From positions 620,001-684,000 of the forward strand of contig CAVZHY010000002.1 of NCBI GenBank assembly GCA_963775235.1: a stretch of DNA of 64,000 nt, written 5' to 3'. Of the stretch, positions 27,985-37,499 are shown one piece after another. The notes beneath the pieces were generated by a model that ran no database searches, had not been told where the DNA came from, and saw nothing but the letters and a program-made list of their open reading frames with translations. This DNA is from JBBDMC01 sp963775235 (lineage in GTDB: Bacteria; Pseudomonadota; Alphaproteobacteria; Rhizobiales; Kaistiaceae). The position numbers and the translations under genes were made by a program. Each line of letters opens with the position of its first letter. The first letter of the stretch is position 1.

Positions 27985-29763
27985 ATGACGGCGGGGTTCG
28001 ACGAGCAGCGACTGACCGGGGTCGGGATGGACGTGCCGCGGCGCGGTATCCTGCGCCGCGCCCTGTCCGGCATGACGCATTTTTCATCGCTCCACGGCTT
28101 TACCAGCCTGACGCGACGGATCATCGTCCTCAACCTGGCGGCGCTGGTGGTGCTGGTTTCCGGCATCATGTTCCTGAACCAGTTTCGCGCCGGTCTGATC
28201 GACGCTCGCGTCTCCAGCCTGCTCACTCAGGGCGAGATCATCGCCGCGGCCATCGCCTCCTCGGCGACGGCCGATACCGATACCATCACGATCGATCCCG
28301 ACAAGCTGCTCGACTTGCAGGCCGGGCAGAGCGTGTCGCCATTCGACCAGCCGAACGAGGACCTCGATTTCTCCATCAACCCGGAGAAGGTCGCCCCTAT
28401 CCTGCGCAGGCTGATCACGCCGACCCGCACCCGCGCCCGCATTTATGATCGCGACGGCACGCTGATCATTGATTCACGTCACCTCTATTCGCAGGGCCAG
28501 ATCCTGCGTTTCGACCTGCCGCCGCCGGAGATCAATACCGAGTCGTGGCTGGAGACCGCGTGGCGCAAGTTCAACATCTGGCTGTCGAGCCGCGATCTGC
28601 CGGTTTACAAGGAGCTCGGCGGCGCCAACGGACGCGGCTACGAGGAAGTGGCGTCGGCCCTCAACGGGTCGCCGATGCAGATCGTCCGCGTCAACGACCA
28701 GGGCGAACTGATCGTGTCGGTCGCCGTCCCCATCCAGCGTTATCGCTCCGTCCACGGCGCGCTGCTCTTGTCGACCCAGGGCGGCGACATCGACGCGATC
28801 GTGCATGCCGAGCGGCTGGCGATCGTGCGGGTGTTCCTGGTGGCTGCCGGCGTCACGGTTCTGTTGTCGATTCTGCTTGCCGGCACCATCGCCGCCCCGC
28901 TTCGCCGCCTTGCCGACGCCGCCAACCGGGTTCGCAATCGGGTCACCTCGCGCCCGCAGATTCCCGACTTCAGCCAACGCCGCGACGAGATCGGCAATCT
29001 CAGCCAGGCGCTGCGCGAAATGACGAGCGCGCTCTACAATCGCATCGACGCCATTGAGAACTTCGCCGCCGACGTCGCCCACGAGATCAAGAATCCGCTG
29101 ACGTCGTTGCGGAGCGCTGTCGAGACCCTGCCGCTGGCAAAAACCCCGGAGGCGCAGGCGCGCCTCACCAACATCATCAAGCACGACATCCGCCGGCTAG
29201 ACCGCCTGATCAGTGACATCTCCGATGCCTCGCGCCTCGACGCCGAATTGTCGCGACAGGACGCCACTCCGGTCAATCTGAAGCAACTCCTCACCACTGT
29301 TGTCAACGTCGTGCGCGGCAGCGGCACTGCCGACGACATCAACATTGCAATCGAATTCGCCGCCGCCGATCCGCGCGCCTATTTCGTCTGCGGCCACGAC
29401 AGCCGGCTGGGGCAGGTGTTCAACAACCTGATCGACAACGCCCGCTCGTTTTGCTGCAAGGGTGGCACGGTCCGCGTGGCCGCGCGTCCTGTGGGCACGG
29501 TCGTCGAGGTGGTCATCGATGATGATGGTCCCGGCATCCGGCCGGACCAGTTCGAGCGCATTTTCGAGCGCTTCTACACCGACCGCGACGGCAACGATTC
29601 ATTTGGCCAGAACTCCGGCCTCGGCCTGTCGATTTCCAAGCAGATCGTCGAGGCCCATCACGGTCGCATCTGGGCGGAGAACCGCACGCGGCCGGGCGAC
29701 GCGGAAGGCAGCGCCCCGGTTGTCCTGGGCGCGCGCTTCACGGTACGCCTGCCCGTGGCATGA
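27985..29763 (+). CDS. chvG: ChvG, membrane sensor histidine kinase
   Basis: 592 residues. Two membrane segments (about 43-65 and 280-303) flank a periplasmic sensor domain of about 215 residues. HAMP (about 303-355), then HisKA with H366 in DVAHEIKNPLTSLRSA, and HATPase (NNLIDNARSF, DDDGPGIRPDQFERIFERF, SGLGLSISKQIV). Periplasmic and kinase features match ChvG. Two starts are possible: ATG 27985 and ATG 28027. The stop overlaps the hprK start as ATGA. Confidence 0.94.
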   Translation: MTAGFDEQRLTGVGMDVPRRGILRRALSGMTHFSSLHGFTSLTRRIIVLNLAALVVLVSGIMFLNQFRAGLIDARVSSLLTQGEIIAAAIASSATADTDTITIDPDKLLDLQAGQSVSPFDQPNEDLDFSINPEKVAPILRRLITPTRTRARIYDRDGTLIIDSRHLYSQGQILRFDLPPPEINTESWLETAWRKFNIWLSSRDLPVYKELGGANGRGYEEVASALNGSPMQIVRVNDQGELIVSVAVPIQRYRSVHGALLLSTQGGDIDAIVHAERLAIVRVFLVAAGVTVLLSILLAGTIAAPLRRLADAANRVRNRVTSRPQIPDFSQRRDEIGNLSQALREMTSALYNRIDAIENFAADVAHEIKNPLTSLRSAVETLPLAKTPEAQARLTNIIKHDIRRLDRLISDISDASRLDAELSRQDATPVNLKQLLTTVVNVVRGSGTADDINIAIEFAAADPRAYFVCGHDSRLGQVFNNLIDNARSFCCKGGTVRVAARPVGTVVEVVIDDDGPGIRPDQFERIFERFYTDRDGNDSFGQNSGLGLSISKQIVEAHHGRIWAENRTRPGDAEGSAPVVLGARFTVRLPVA

Positions 29764-30209
29764 ATGCGCCCGTGACCGTCCACGCCAGCGTCGCCTTGAT
29801 CGGGGAAAGGGCTGTCCTCATCCGCGGTCCGTCGGGGAGCGGCAAGTCCTCGCTGCTGTTGTCGCTTCTGGACCGTGATGCCGCGGCCGCCCTCGTCGCC
29901 GACGATCGGGTTGCGCTTCGCCCGGCCAACGGCCGGCTGATTGCGTCGGTTCCGGATCAGATCGCCGGCCTCATGGAAATTCGTGGCCAGGGAATTGTTC
30001 GCCGGCCACACGTGTCGCCGGTGGTCGTCGATCTTGTCGTCGATCTTGCGCCGGTCGAAGCCTGCCCGCGGGTGCCGCTCAGCGACGAGGATGCGCGCGC
30101 CTCGATCGTCGGCGTCTCATTGCCGCGGATATACGTGGCAATCGGCGCTGCCGACGGCGCGGCCCGCGTCCGTGCGGCGCTGGCACAACCGTGCCGTGAA
30201 ACGGCTTGA
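29760..30209 (+). CDS. hprK: HPr kinase/phosphorylase, short alphaproteobacterial form
   Basis: 149 residues, only the kinase domain without the N-terminal domain of Gram-positive HprK. Walker A GPSGSGKS is at residues 23-30, and the HprK signature appears as LMEIRGQGIV. It phosphorylates a serine of HPr. The overlap with chvG couples translation. The next gene in many relatives, rapZ, is absent: only 111 nt separate hprK from the EIIA gene. Confidence 0.93.
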   Translation: MNAPVTVHASVALIGERAVLIRGPSGSGKSSLLLSLLDRDAAAALVADDRVALRPANGRLIASVPDQIAGLMEIRGQGIVRRPHVSPVVVDLVVDLAPVEACPRVPLSDEDARASIVGVSLPRIYVAIGAADGAARVRAALAQPCRETA

Positions 30210-30320
30210 CGGCCGGTTATCGACCCCGGCCTCTTGCGCTGCGGAATCGATTGGTCAAGATGTGCTCATTCAGCCGGTGGATGGCCGGCACGTTCGGAGC
30301 CGGCCAGAGTTGATGGGCGC

Positions 30321-30722
30321 ATGATTGGTCTCGTCCTCGTCGCTCACGGCAGGCTCGCCGCCGAGTTCCGTGCGGCCCTCGAGCATGTTGTCGGTCCCCA
30401 GTCCCAAATCGCGACCGTTTCCATCGGCCCCGACGATGATATCGAACGCCGGCGCCAGGACATTGTCGATGCCGTCGCCAAGGTTGACGCGGGCTCCGGT
30501 GTCATCGTCCTCACCGATATGTTTGGCGGCACCCCGTCGAACCTCGCCATTTCGGTGATGACCGCCGGCAAGGTTGAGGTGATCGCCGGCGTCAACCTGC
30601 CGATGCTGATCAAGCTCGCCAGCGTCCGCGGCGAGGGGCGGCTCGCCGACGTGATCGCCGAGGCGCAGGACGCCGGGCGCAAGTACATCAACGTCGCGAG
30701 CCAGGTGCTCAGCGGCAAGTGA
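30321..30722 (+). CDS. PTS EIIA component, mannose family (regulatory)
   Basis: A 133-residue EIIA(Man)-type protein (MIGLVLVAHGRLAAEFRAAL, phospho-acceptor H9; IVLTDMFGGTPSNLAISVM). No EIIB or EIIC is nearby, so it is likely part of a signalling PTS rather than sugar uptake. ATG 30321 fits the family start; the frame is open upstream. Stop TGA 30720-30722 overlaps the HPr ATG at 30722. Confidence 0.94.
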   Translation: MIGLVLVAHGRLAAEFRAALEHVVGPQSQIATVSIGPDDDIERRRQDIVDAVAKVDAGSGVIVLTDMFGGTPSNLAISVMTAGKVEVIAGVNLPMLIKLASVRGEGRLADVIAEAQDAGRKYINVASQVLSGK

Positions 30723-31012
30723 TGTCTGCCGCACCGCGCGAGCCGCTCGTTCGCGACCTCGTCATCGCCAACAAGCGGGGCCTGCACGCCCGCGCCGCCG
30801 CCCGCTTCGTTCAGTGCGCCGAGCGCTTCGATGCCGTGGTGACGGTGTCGAAGGACCAGACCAGCGTCGACGGCACGTCGATTATGGGACTGATGATGCT
30901 GGCCGCCGTCCCCGGCTCGATAGTTCGCATCACGACCGACGGGCGCGAGGCGGACGCGGCGCTGGCGGCGCTGGTCGAACTGGTGGAATCGCGTTTCGGC
31001 GAGGACGAATAG
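30722..31012 (+). CDS. ptsH: HPr phosphocarrier protein
   Basis: 96 residues. H22 in NKRGLHARAAARFV is the PEP-dependent phosphorylation site and S53 in SVDGTSIMGLMML is the HprK target. Overlaps the EIIA stop; GTG 30719 is an alternative start. With EIIA, HprK and ChvGI it forms the incomplete regulatory PTS typical of alphaproteobacteria; the EI (PtsP) partner is not in the window. Confidence 0.96.
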   Translation: MSAAPREPLVRDLVIANKRGLHARAAARFVQCAERFDAVVTVSKDQTSVDGTSIMGLMMLAAVPGSIVRITTDGREADAALAALVELVESRFGEDE

Positions 31013-31043
31013 CCAGGCGCATAAAGAAATCCTTATATCGTTA

Positions 31044-31072
31044 TTGCCCTCTGCCGTCGTGATCGCTATAAC
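31044..31072 (+). promoter_or_regulatory. Likely ahcY promoter
   Basis: TTGCCC (31044-31049) and TATAAC (31067-31072) with a 17-nt spacer, about 60 nt before ahcY. Just downstream, GCAAATCC occurs twice in tandem (31084-31099). A GGAGG ribosome site is at 31120-31124, 7 nt before the ATG. No SAH riboswitch signature was recognised. Confidence 0.6.
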
Positions 31073-31131
31073 GCCGGCAACCCGCAAATCCGCAAATCCG
31101 CCCCTTTTTCAGCGAACCCGGAGGCCTTCAG

Positions 31132-32532
<1,401 letters not shown>

Positions 32533-32727
32533 ACGCGCTGTCGCGCCGCGTGCGCGGGAGCAACACATTGCCAAAAAACGGCAATCGGCCGCCGTGCCGA
32601 CGAGTCCATGCCCACTTGGCGGGCTAGATTCGATGGTGATTCGCGAGGGGCGCGAGCAAGCCTGCGTGCAAACGCGGTTTAATGCCAAAGCCTTGAGTAT
32701 CGGGACGCGGCGGAAGGGGGCCTCTGC
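32533..32727 (+). promoter_or_regulatory. divL upstream region with three GANTC sites
   Basis: A 195-nt gap. An ATTGCC/GGCAAT hairpin with an A-rich loop (32567-32585) may be the ahcY 3' end. GANTC, the CcrM methylation target of alphaproteobacteria, occurs three times within 41 nt: GAGTC 32602-32606, GATTC 32627-32631 and GATTC 32638-32642. A CGGAAGGGGG ribosome site lies at 32711-32720. No complete CtrA box (TTAA-N7-TTAA) was found. Confidence 0.45.
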
Positions 32728-35208
32728 ATGCTTCGGCATGGCAGGAAAACCGCAGCGATTCTCTTGGCGCGCACCGCGTCGTGCGCCAGCGTTCTTGCCA
32801 CCTCCGCCGGCCACGCCCAGTCGGCAGCTTCCGCTGGATTGTTTAACGACAACCTCGACCCGGGCCAGGTCGTGCTCATGTCGGCGCTGCTCGGCGCCGT
32901 CATCTTTTCCGTCATCAGCGCGATCGCCCTGATCCGCGCCCGCAATCGGGCCGAGCAGGAGAATGCCCGCCTTCGGCTTGAGGTCGGCGAGTTGAAGGCT
33001 GCGGCCGACCGTGCCGAGGCTCTTGTCGATGAGGAAGAAGAGCGGCTTGTCGCCTGGAGCGGGCCGGCCGACGCACCGGTGGTCGCCGGTTCGCTGCCCG
33101 CGGCCGCTGGCGTACCCGCCGACTCGCAGGCGTTTCTCGCCTTTAGCTCGTGGCTCAAGCCGGATTCAGCCGGCAGGCTCGACTATCTGATTACCCGGCT
33201 GCGCAATCACGGCGAGCCATTTGCCCAGGTGGTGATGACCGCCGTCGGCCGGCTGATCGAGGTGAGGGGACGCACCGTCGGTGGCTCCGCAGTAGTGCGC
33301 TTTCGCGATCTCACCGGAGAGCGTCTCGCCCGCGTGCGCATCGAGGCGCGCCACGACATGCTCGCCGCCGAGGTCGAGACCATGCGGGCGATGTTGTCCC
33401 AGGCGCCGATGCCGATCTGGCTGCGCGACGACACCGGCGCACTCGCCTGGGTCAACAATGCCTACGCCGCGGCAGTGGAGTCTCGCGACGCCGACGACGC
33501 GGTGGCACGGCAGCTCGAACTCCTCGACACGACGGCCCGCCATATCATCGACGCCAGCCATGCCGCCGGCCCGGTATTCACCCGGCGTCTGCCGGCGGTC
33601 GTCGCCGGGTCGCGGCGCATCTTCGACGTCGCCGATGTGGTCTCCGAGGACGGCAGCGCCGGCATCGGCATCGACGTGACGGAAATCGAAGCCGCCCACG
33701 CCGCGCTCCGTCGCGAAGTGGAATTCAACGCCCGCACTCTCGACCAGCTCCAGACCGCGGTCGCGATCTTTGCCCCGGACCGCCGCCTCAAGTCGTACAA
33801 CGCCGCCTACCGCGCCCTCTTTGATCTCGATCCCGCCTTCCTCGATTCTGCACCCGAGGAAGGGGCCGTTCTCGACCGCCTGCGAGCGGGCGGCAAGCTG
33901 CCGGAGCAGGCGGACTTCCGCAGTTGGCGCAACGAGCTTGGTTCGGCCTACAGGTCGGTCGAGGCGCGCGAGTTCTGGTGGCACCTGCCGGACGGGCAGA
34001 CGCTCCGGGTCATCGCCAATCCCCATCCCCAGGGAGGCATGACCTGGGTCTACGAAAACGTCACGGAGAGGCTCGGGCTCGAGAGCCGCTACAACGCGCT
34101 GGTCAGCGTTCAGGGTGCCACCCTCGACCATCTCAGCGAAGGCGTGGCGGTGTTCGGCTCCGATGGCCGGCTGCGCCTGCACAACCCGTCGTTCGCTGCC
34201 ATCTGGTCTCTCGACGACGCCCTCCTTGAGGGAGGGCCGCACGTCACCAACATCGTTGCCGCCTGCCGCCGGCCCGGCGACGACGATTTAGTCTGGCAGC
34301 GTTTGACGACCTCCGTCGCGGGCGTGGACGAGAACCGCGCTTCCATCGCCGGCCGCACCGAGCGTCCGGACGGCCGGGTCATCGACTACGCCACAGTGCC
34401 GTTGCCCGACGGCCAGACCATGGTGACTTTCGTCGATACCACCGACACCGTGAAGGTCGAGCGGGCGCTGGTCGATCGCAATGAGGCGCTGGTCGCTGCC
34501 GACGCTCTCAAGAATGCCTTCATTCACCACGTCTCCTACGAACTGCGCTCGCCGCTCACCAACATTATCGGTTTCGCGCAACTGCTGAACGACGCCAACA
34601 TCGGTCCCCTCAACGACAAGCAGCGCGAGTACGTCGGCTACATCACCTCGTCGAGCGCAGCATTGCTCACCATCGTCAACGACATTCTCGACCTCACCAC
34701 GATCGATGCCGGCATCATGGAGCTCGAACTCGGCAAGGTCGACATCTTTGCCACCATCGCCGCAGTCATCGAGGAACTCCACGACCATCTGAGCGAAGCG
34801 CGCGTCCAATTGGTCGTCAATGTCCCCCCTGACATCGGAAGCTTCATCGCCGATCGTCATCGCGTCCGCCAGATCCTTTTCAATCTCCTGTCCAACGCCA
34901 TCTCGTTTTCTGCGGATGGCGGACACGTCGCCGTCGCGGCGGCGCGGGATGGTCGCTCGGTGACGTTCATGGTGTCCGACGAAGGCCCGGGAATCCCCGC
35001 CACGTTCATCGATTCGGTCTTCGACCGCTTCGCCAGCATGCCGCGCGGCGGTGGCCGCGGTGGCGTCGGCCTCGGCCTTGCCATCGTCAAGAGCCTGGTC
35101 GACCTTCACGGCGGCACCGTCGAAATCCACTCGGAGGAGGGCAAGGGCGCGCGCGTGATTGTCCGGCTTCCGGTCGAGCCGGCGAAGGCGGCAATTGCCG
35201 CGGAATAG
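32728..35208 (+). CDS. divL: DivL-type cell-cycle kinase homologue with tyrosine phospho-acceptor
   Basis: 826 residues: a signal/anchor region (a cleavable-looking start, then a hydrophobic segment at about 48-69), a short coiled region (72-110), PAS-like domains (about 115-590), then the dimerisation box and a HATPase domain (NLLSNAISFSADGG, DEGPGIPATFIDSVFDRF, GVGLGLAIVKSL). The H-box reads VSYELRSPLTN, with Y604 in place of the usual histidine; this is the DivL hallmark (Tyr550 in Caulobacter). DivL controls CckA-CtrA signalling and cell polarity. It lies between ahcY and tsaE, and its ATG 32728 has a good ribosome site. Confidence 0.9.
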   Translation: MLRHGRKTAAILLARTASCASVLATSAGHAQSAASAGLFNDNLDPGQVVLMSALLGAVIFSVISAIALIRARNRAEQENARLRLEVGELKAAADRAEALVDEEEERLVAWSGPADAPVVAGSLPAAAGVPADSQAFLAFSSWLKPDSAGRLDYLITRLRNHGEPFAQVVMTAVGRLIEVRGRTVGGSAVVRFRDLTGERLARVRIEARHDMLAAEVETMRAMLSQAPMPIWLRDDTGALAWVNNAYAAAVESRDADDAVARQLELLDTTARHIIDASHAAGPVFTRRLPAVVAGSRRIFDVADVVSEDGSAGIGIDVTEIEAAHAALRREVEFNARTLDQLQTAVAIFAPDRRLKSYNAAYRALFDLDPAFLDSAPEEGAVLDRLRAGGKLPEQADFRSWRNELGSAYRSVEAREFWWHLPDGQTLRVIANPHPQGGMTWVYENVTERLGLESRYNALVSVQGATLDHLSEGVAVFGSDGRLRLHNPSFAAIWSLDDALLEGGPHVTNIVAACRRPGDDDLVWQRLTTSVAGVDENRASIAGRTERPDGRVIDYATVPLPDGQTMVTFVDTTDTVKVERALVDRNEALVAADALKNAFIHHVSYELRSPLTNIIGFAQLLNDANIGPLNDKQREYVGYITSSSAALLTIVNDILDLTTIDAGIMELELGKVDIFATIAAVIEELHDHLSEARVQLVVNVPPDIGSFIADRHRVRQILFNLLSNAISFSADGGHVAVAAARDGRSVTFMVSDEGPGIPATFIDSVFDRFASMPRGGGRGGVGLGLAIVKSLVDLHGGTVEIHSEEGKGARVIVRLPVEPAKAAIAAE

Positions 35209-35230
35209 CGCCGACGGCCACTTCGCTCTC

Positions 35231-36724
35231 ATGGCCGATACGTTTCTCACCCTCGATTTGCCCGACGAGGCGGCCACCGTCGCCTTCGCGGAAGACGTCG
35301 GCGCCTGCCTCGCACCGGGCGATACGGTCGCCTTGTCCGGCGGACTGGGGGTCGGCAAGACGACGTTCGCCCGCGCGCTCCTTCGCGCCCTGGCGGCGGA
35401 CCCGGGCCTCGATGTGCCGAGCCCGACGTTCACGCTCGTGCAGACCTATGCGCTCGACCGTCTGACCGTCGCCCATGTCGACCTCTACCGGATATCGGAC
35501 TCGGCCGAGGTCGACGAGATCGGCCTCGCCGATGCCCTCGCCTACGGCGCCGCACTGATCGAATGGCCCGAGCGCGCCGCCGACCGGCTGCCTGAAGACC
35601 GGCTCGTCATTGTTTTCGAAATTGCGGGCACCGGGCGCCGCGCCACCGTCTCCGGATCGCCGGGCTGGCGGGCGCGCATCGGGCGCGCCCGTACCGCTCG
35701 CGCCTTCCTGGACCGGAGCAGCTTTGCCGGTGCAGTTCGCCGCTCGATCGCCGGCGACGCCTCCACGCGCCGATACGAACGCGTGAGCGCCGGACCCGCC
35801 CGTGCCATCCTCATGGACTGGCCACGGAGCGATGCACCTCCCGTTGGCGACCGGCGCTTCCGCTACCGCGCCCACGATGTAGGCGCCTTCGCCGCGATCG
35901 ATGAAGCGCTGCGGGCGGCCGGGTTTTCGGCCCCGGCGATTTATGCCTCGGATCTCGACGCTGGCTTCGCGCTGCTGGAGGATTTCGGCACCGACGGGAT
36001 CATCCGCGGCGATGCCCCGATCGTCGCGCGTTATCGGGCCGCGATCGAAGTCTTGGCTGCGATCCACGCCACACCACGGCCGGCAGTCCTTCCCGCGCCG
36101 GGCGGCGCACTTCACCGATTGCCAGCGTTATCCACCATGGCGATGACGCCCGAGATCGACCTTTTCGTCGACTGGTACGTTCCGCACGTGACCAGCGTTC
36201 CGCTCGTCGACGATGCCCTGGCTGGGCTTGCCCGCCTCTGGTCCCCGCTTTTCGACCGGCTCGCCGCGTATGAGCGAAGCTGGGTGTTGTTCGACGTGCA
36301 GTCGGCGAACCTCTTCTGGCTCGCTGATCGGCCGCGCCTCAAACGCATTGGCCTCATCGACTTCCAGGATATGTTTTTCGGCCCCGCCATCTACGACGTT
36401 GCCTCCCTCTGCCAGGACGCCCGGGTGACGATCCCCGCGGCGCTGGAGGATGAACTGCGCGGTCACTATGTCGCGCTCCGCCGCGCCGCCGACCGGCACT
36501 TCGACAGCGACGCCTTTTTCGCCATCTACGCCATCCTTGGCACCCTTCGCGGCCTGAAGAACCTCGGGGTTTTCGCTCGCCAGAGTGATCATCTCGGCCA
36601 AACCCGCTATTTGCGACATATCCCCCGCGTCCGCGAATATCTTGTCCGCAACTTCACCCATCCGGTTCTCTCCGAACTCGCGGTCTGGTATGGGAGGCAC
36701 CTGCCTCCGCTTGCCGGGCCCTGA
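35231..36724 (+). CDS. tsaE: TsaE-AmgK fusion: t6A ATPase and sugar/aminoglycoside-type phosphotransferase
   Basis: A 497-residue two-domain protein. Residues 1-150 are TsaE, with Walker A GGLGVGKTT at 37-45, SPTFTLVQTY and HVDLYRISD. Residues 165-497 are an aminoglycoside-phosphotransferase-like kinase (STRRYERV, LLEDFGTDGI, the catalytic region SWVLFDVQSANLFW and IGLIDFQDMFFGPAIYDVAS). The canonical HxD Brenner motif reads LFDVQSAN here. Such fusions are known in alphaproteobacteria; the kinase half resembles AmgK, which phosphorylates MurNAc/GlcNAc for cell-wall recycling. The MurU-like gene next door supports that. ATG 35231 is the start fitting TsaE. Confidence 0.93.
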   Translation: MADTFLTLDLPDEAATVAFAEDVGACLAPGDTVALSGGLGVGKTTFARALLRALAADPGLDVPSPTFTLVQTYALDRLTVAHVDLYRISDSAEVDEIGLADALAYGAALIEWPERAADRLPEDRLVIVFEIAGTGRRATVSGSPGWRARIGRARTARAFLDRSSFAGAVRRSIAGDASTRRYERVSAGPARAILMDWPRSDAPPVGDRRFRYRAHDVGAFAAIDEALRAAGFSAPAIYASDLDAGFALLEDFGTDGIIRGDAPIVARYRAAIEVLAAIHATPRPAVLPAPGGALHRLPALSTMAMTPEIDLFVDWYVPHVTSVPLVDDALAGLARLWSPLFDRLAAYERSWVLFDVQSANLFWLADRPRLKRIGLIDFQDMFFGPAIYDVASLCQDARVTIPAALEDELRGHYVALRRAADRHFDSDAFFAIYAILGTLRGLKNLGVFARQSDHLGQTRYLRHIPRVREYLVRNFTHPVLSELAVWYGRHLPPLAGP

Positions 36725-36725
36725 A

Positions 36726-37493
36726 ATGAACGCAGAGCCGTCCGCCAGCCGCGCCATCGAACGGATTGCCGAAAGCCGGCGGCCGAGCCGCGCCATGATT
36801 TTGGCCGCGGGGCTCGGCAAACGCATGCGCCCGATCTCGGTCACCACCCCCAAGCCGCTGGTCGAGGTCGGCGGCCGTGCACTGATTGACCGCGTCCTGG
36901 ACCGGCTGGAAGCCGCCGGCGTCAGCAGCGTCGTCGTCAACCTGCATTATCTGCCGGAGCTGATCCGCGTACACCTCGCCCGTCGCGGCAGCCCGCCTGT
37001 CATTTTTTCCGACGAAAGCGATCGGCTGCTCGACACCGGCGGTGGCATTGCCAAGGCGCTTCCGCACTTCGGCAAAGACCCGTTCTATCTGCTCAATTCC
37101 GACTCCTTCTGGATCGAAGGTCCGCGCCCGAACCTCGACTGGCTGGCGGCCGGCTGGCGCGGCGATGCCATGGACGCGCTGCTGCTGGTGGCTTCGACCG
37201 TCCGTTCGATCGGCTACTCCGGCCGCGGCGATTTCCGCATGGAGCCGGGCGGCCGCCTCATTCGCCGCCCCGAGCGCGAGGTGGCACCGTTCGCTTATGC
37301 TGGCGCCGCCATTCTGCATCCGCGCCTGTTTGCCGACTGTCCGCCCGGACCGTTCTCGCTGAACGTGTTGTTCGACCGCGCGATTGAGGAGGGGCGGCTC
37401 TACGGCGTGCGCATGGACGGCTTGTGGATCCACGTCGGCACGCCCCAGTCAGTCAGCGAGGCGGAGCTTTCGATCGCCGACAGCGCCGCCTGA
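36726..37493 (+). CDS. murU: MurU-like sugar-phosphate nucleotidyltransferase
   Basis: A 255-residue NTP-transferase. The signature AMILAAGLGKRMRPISVTTP with KPLVEVGG lies at about residues 24-51, and LLNSDSFWI is the metal-binding region. MurU converts MurNAc-1-phosphate to UDP-MurNAc in the recycling route fed by AmgK, encoded immediately upstream (1-nt gap). ATG 36726 is the family-like start; the frame is open upstream within tsaE. addB follows after 6 nt. Confidence 0.88.
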   Translation: MNAEPSASRAIERIAESRRPSRAMILAAGLGKRMRPISVTTPKPLVEVGGRALIDRVLDRLEAAGVSSVVVNLHYLPELIRVHLARRGSPPVIFSDESDRLLDTGGGIAKALPHFGKDPFYLLNSDSFWIEGPRPNLDWLAAGWRGDAMDALLLVASTVRSIGYSGRGDFRMEPGGRLIRRPEREVAPFAYAGAAILHPRLFADCPPGPFSLNVLFDRAIEEGRLYGVRMDGLWIHVGTPQSVSEAELSIADSAA

Positions 37494-37499
37494 CCGGCC

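Noticed and set aside
32670..32700. CtrA box before divL
   Set aside because: One TTAA is present but the second half at the right spacing is missing.
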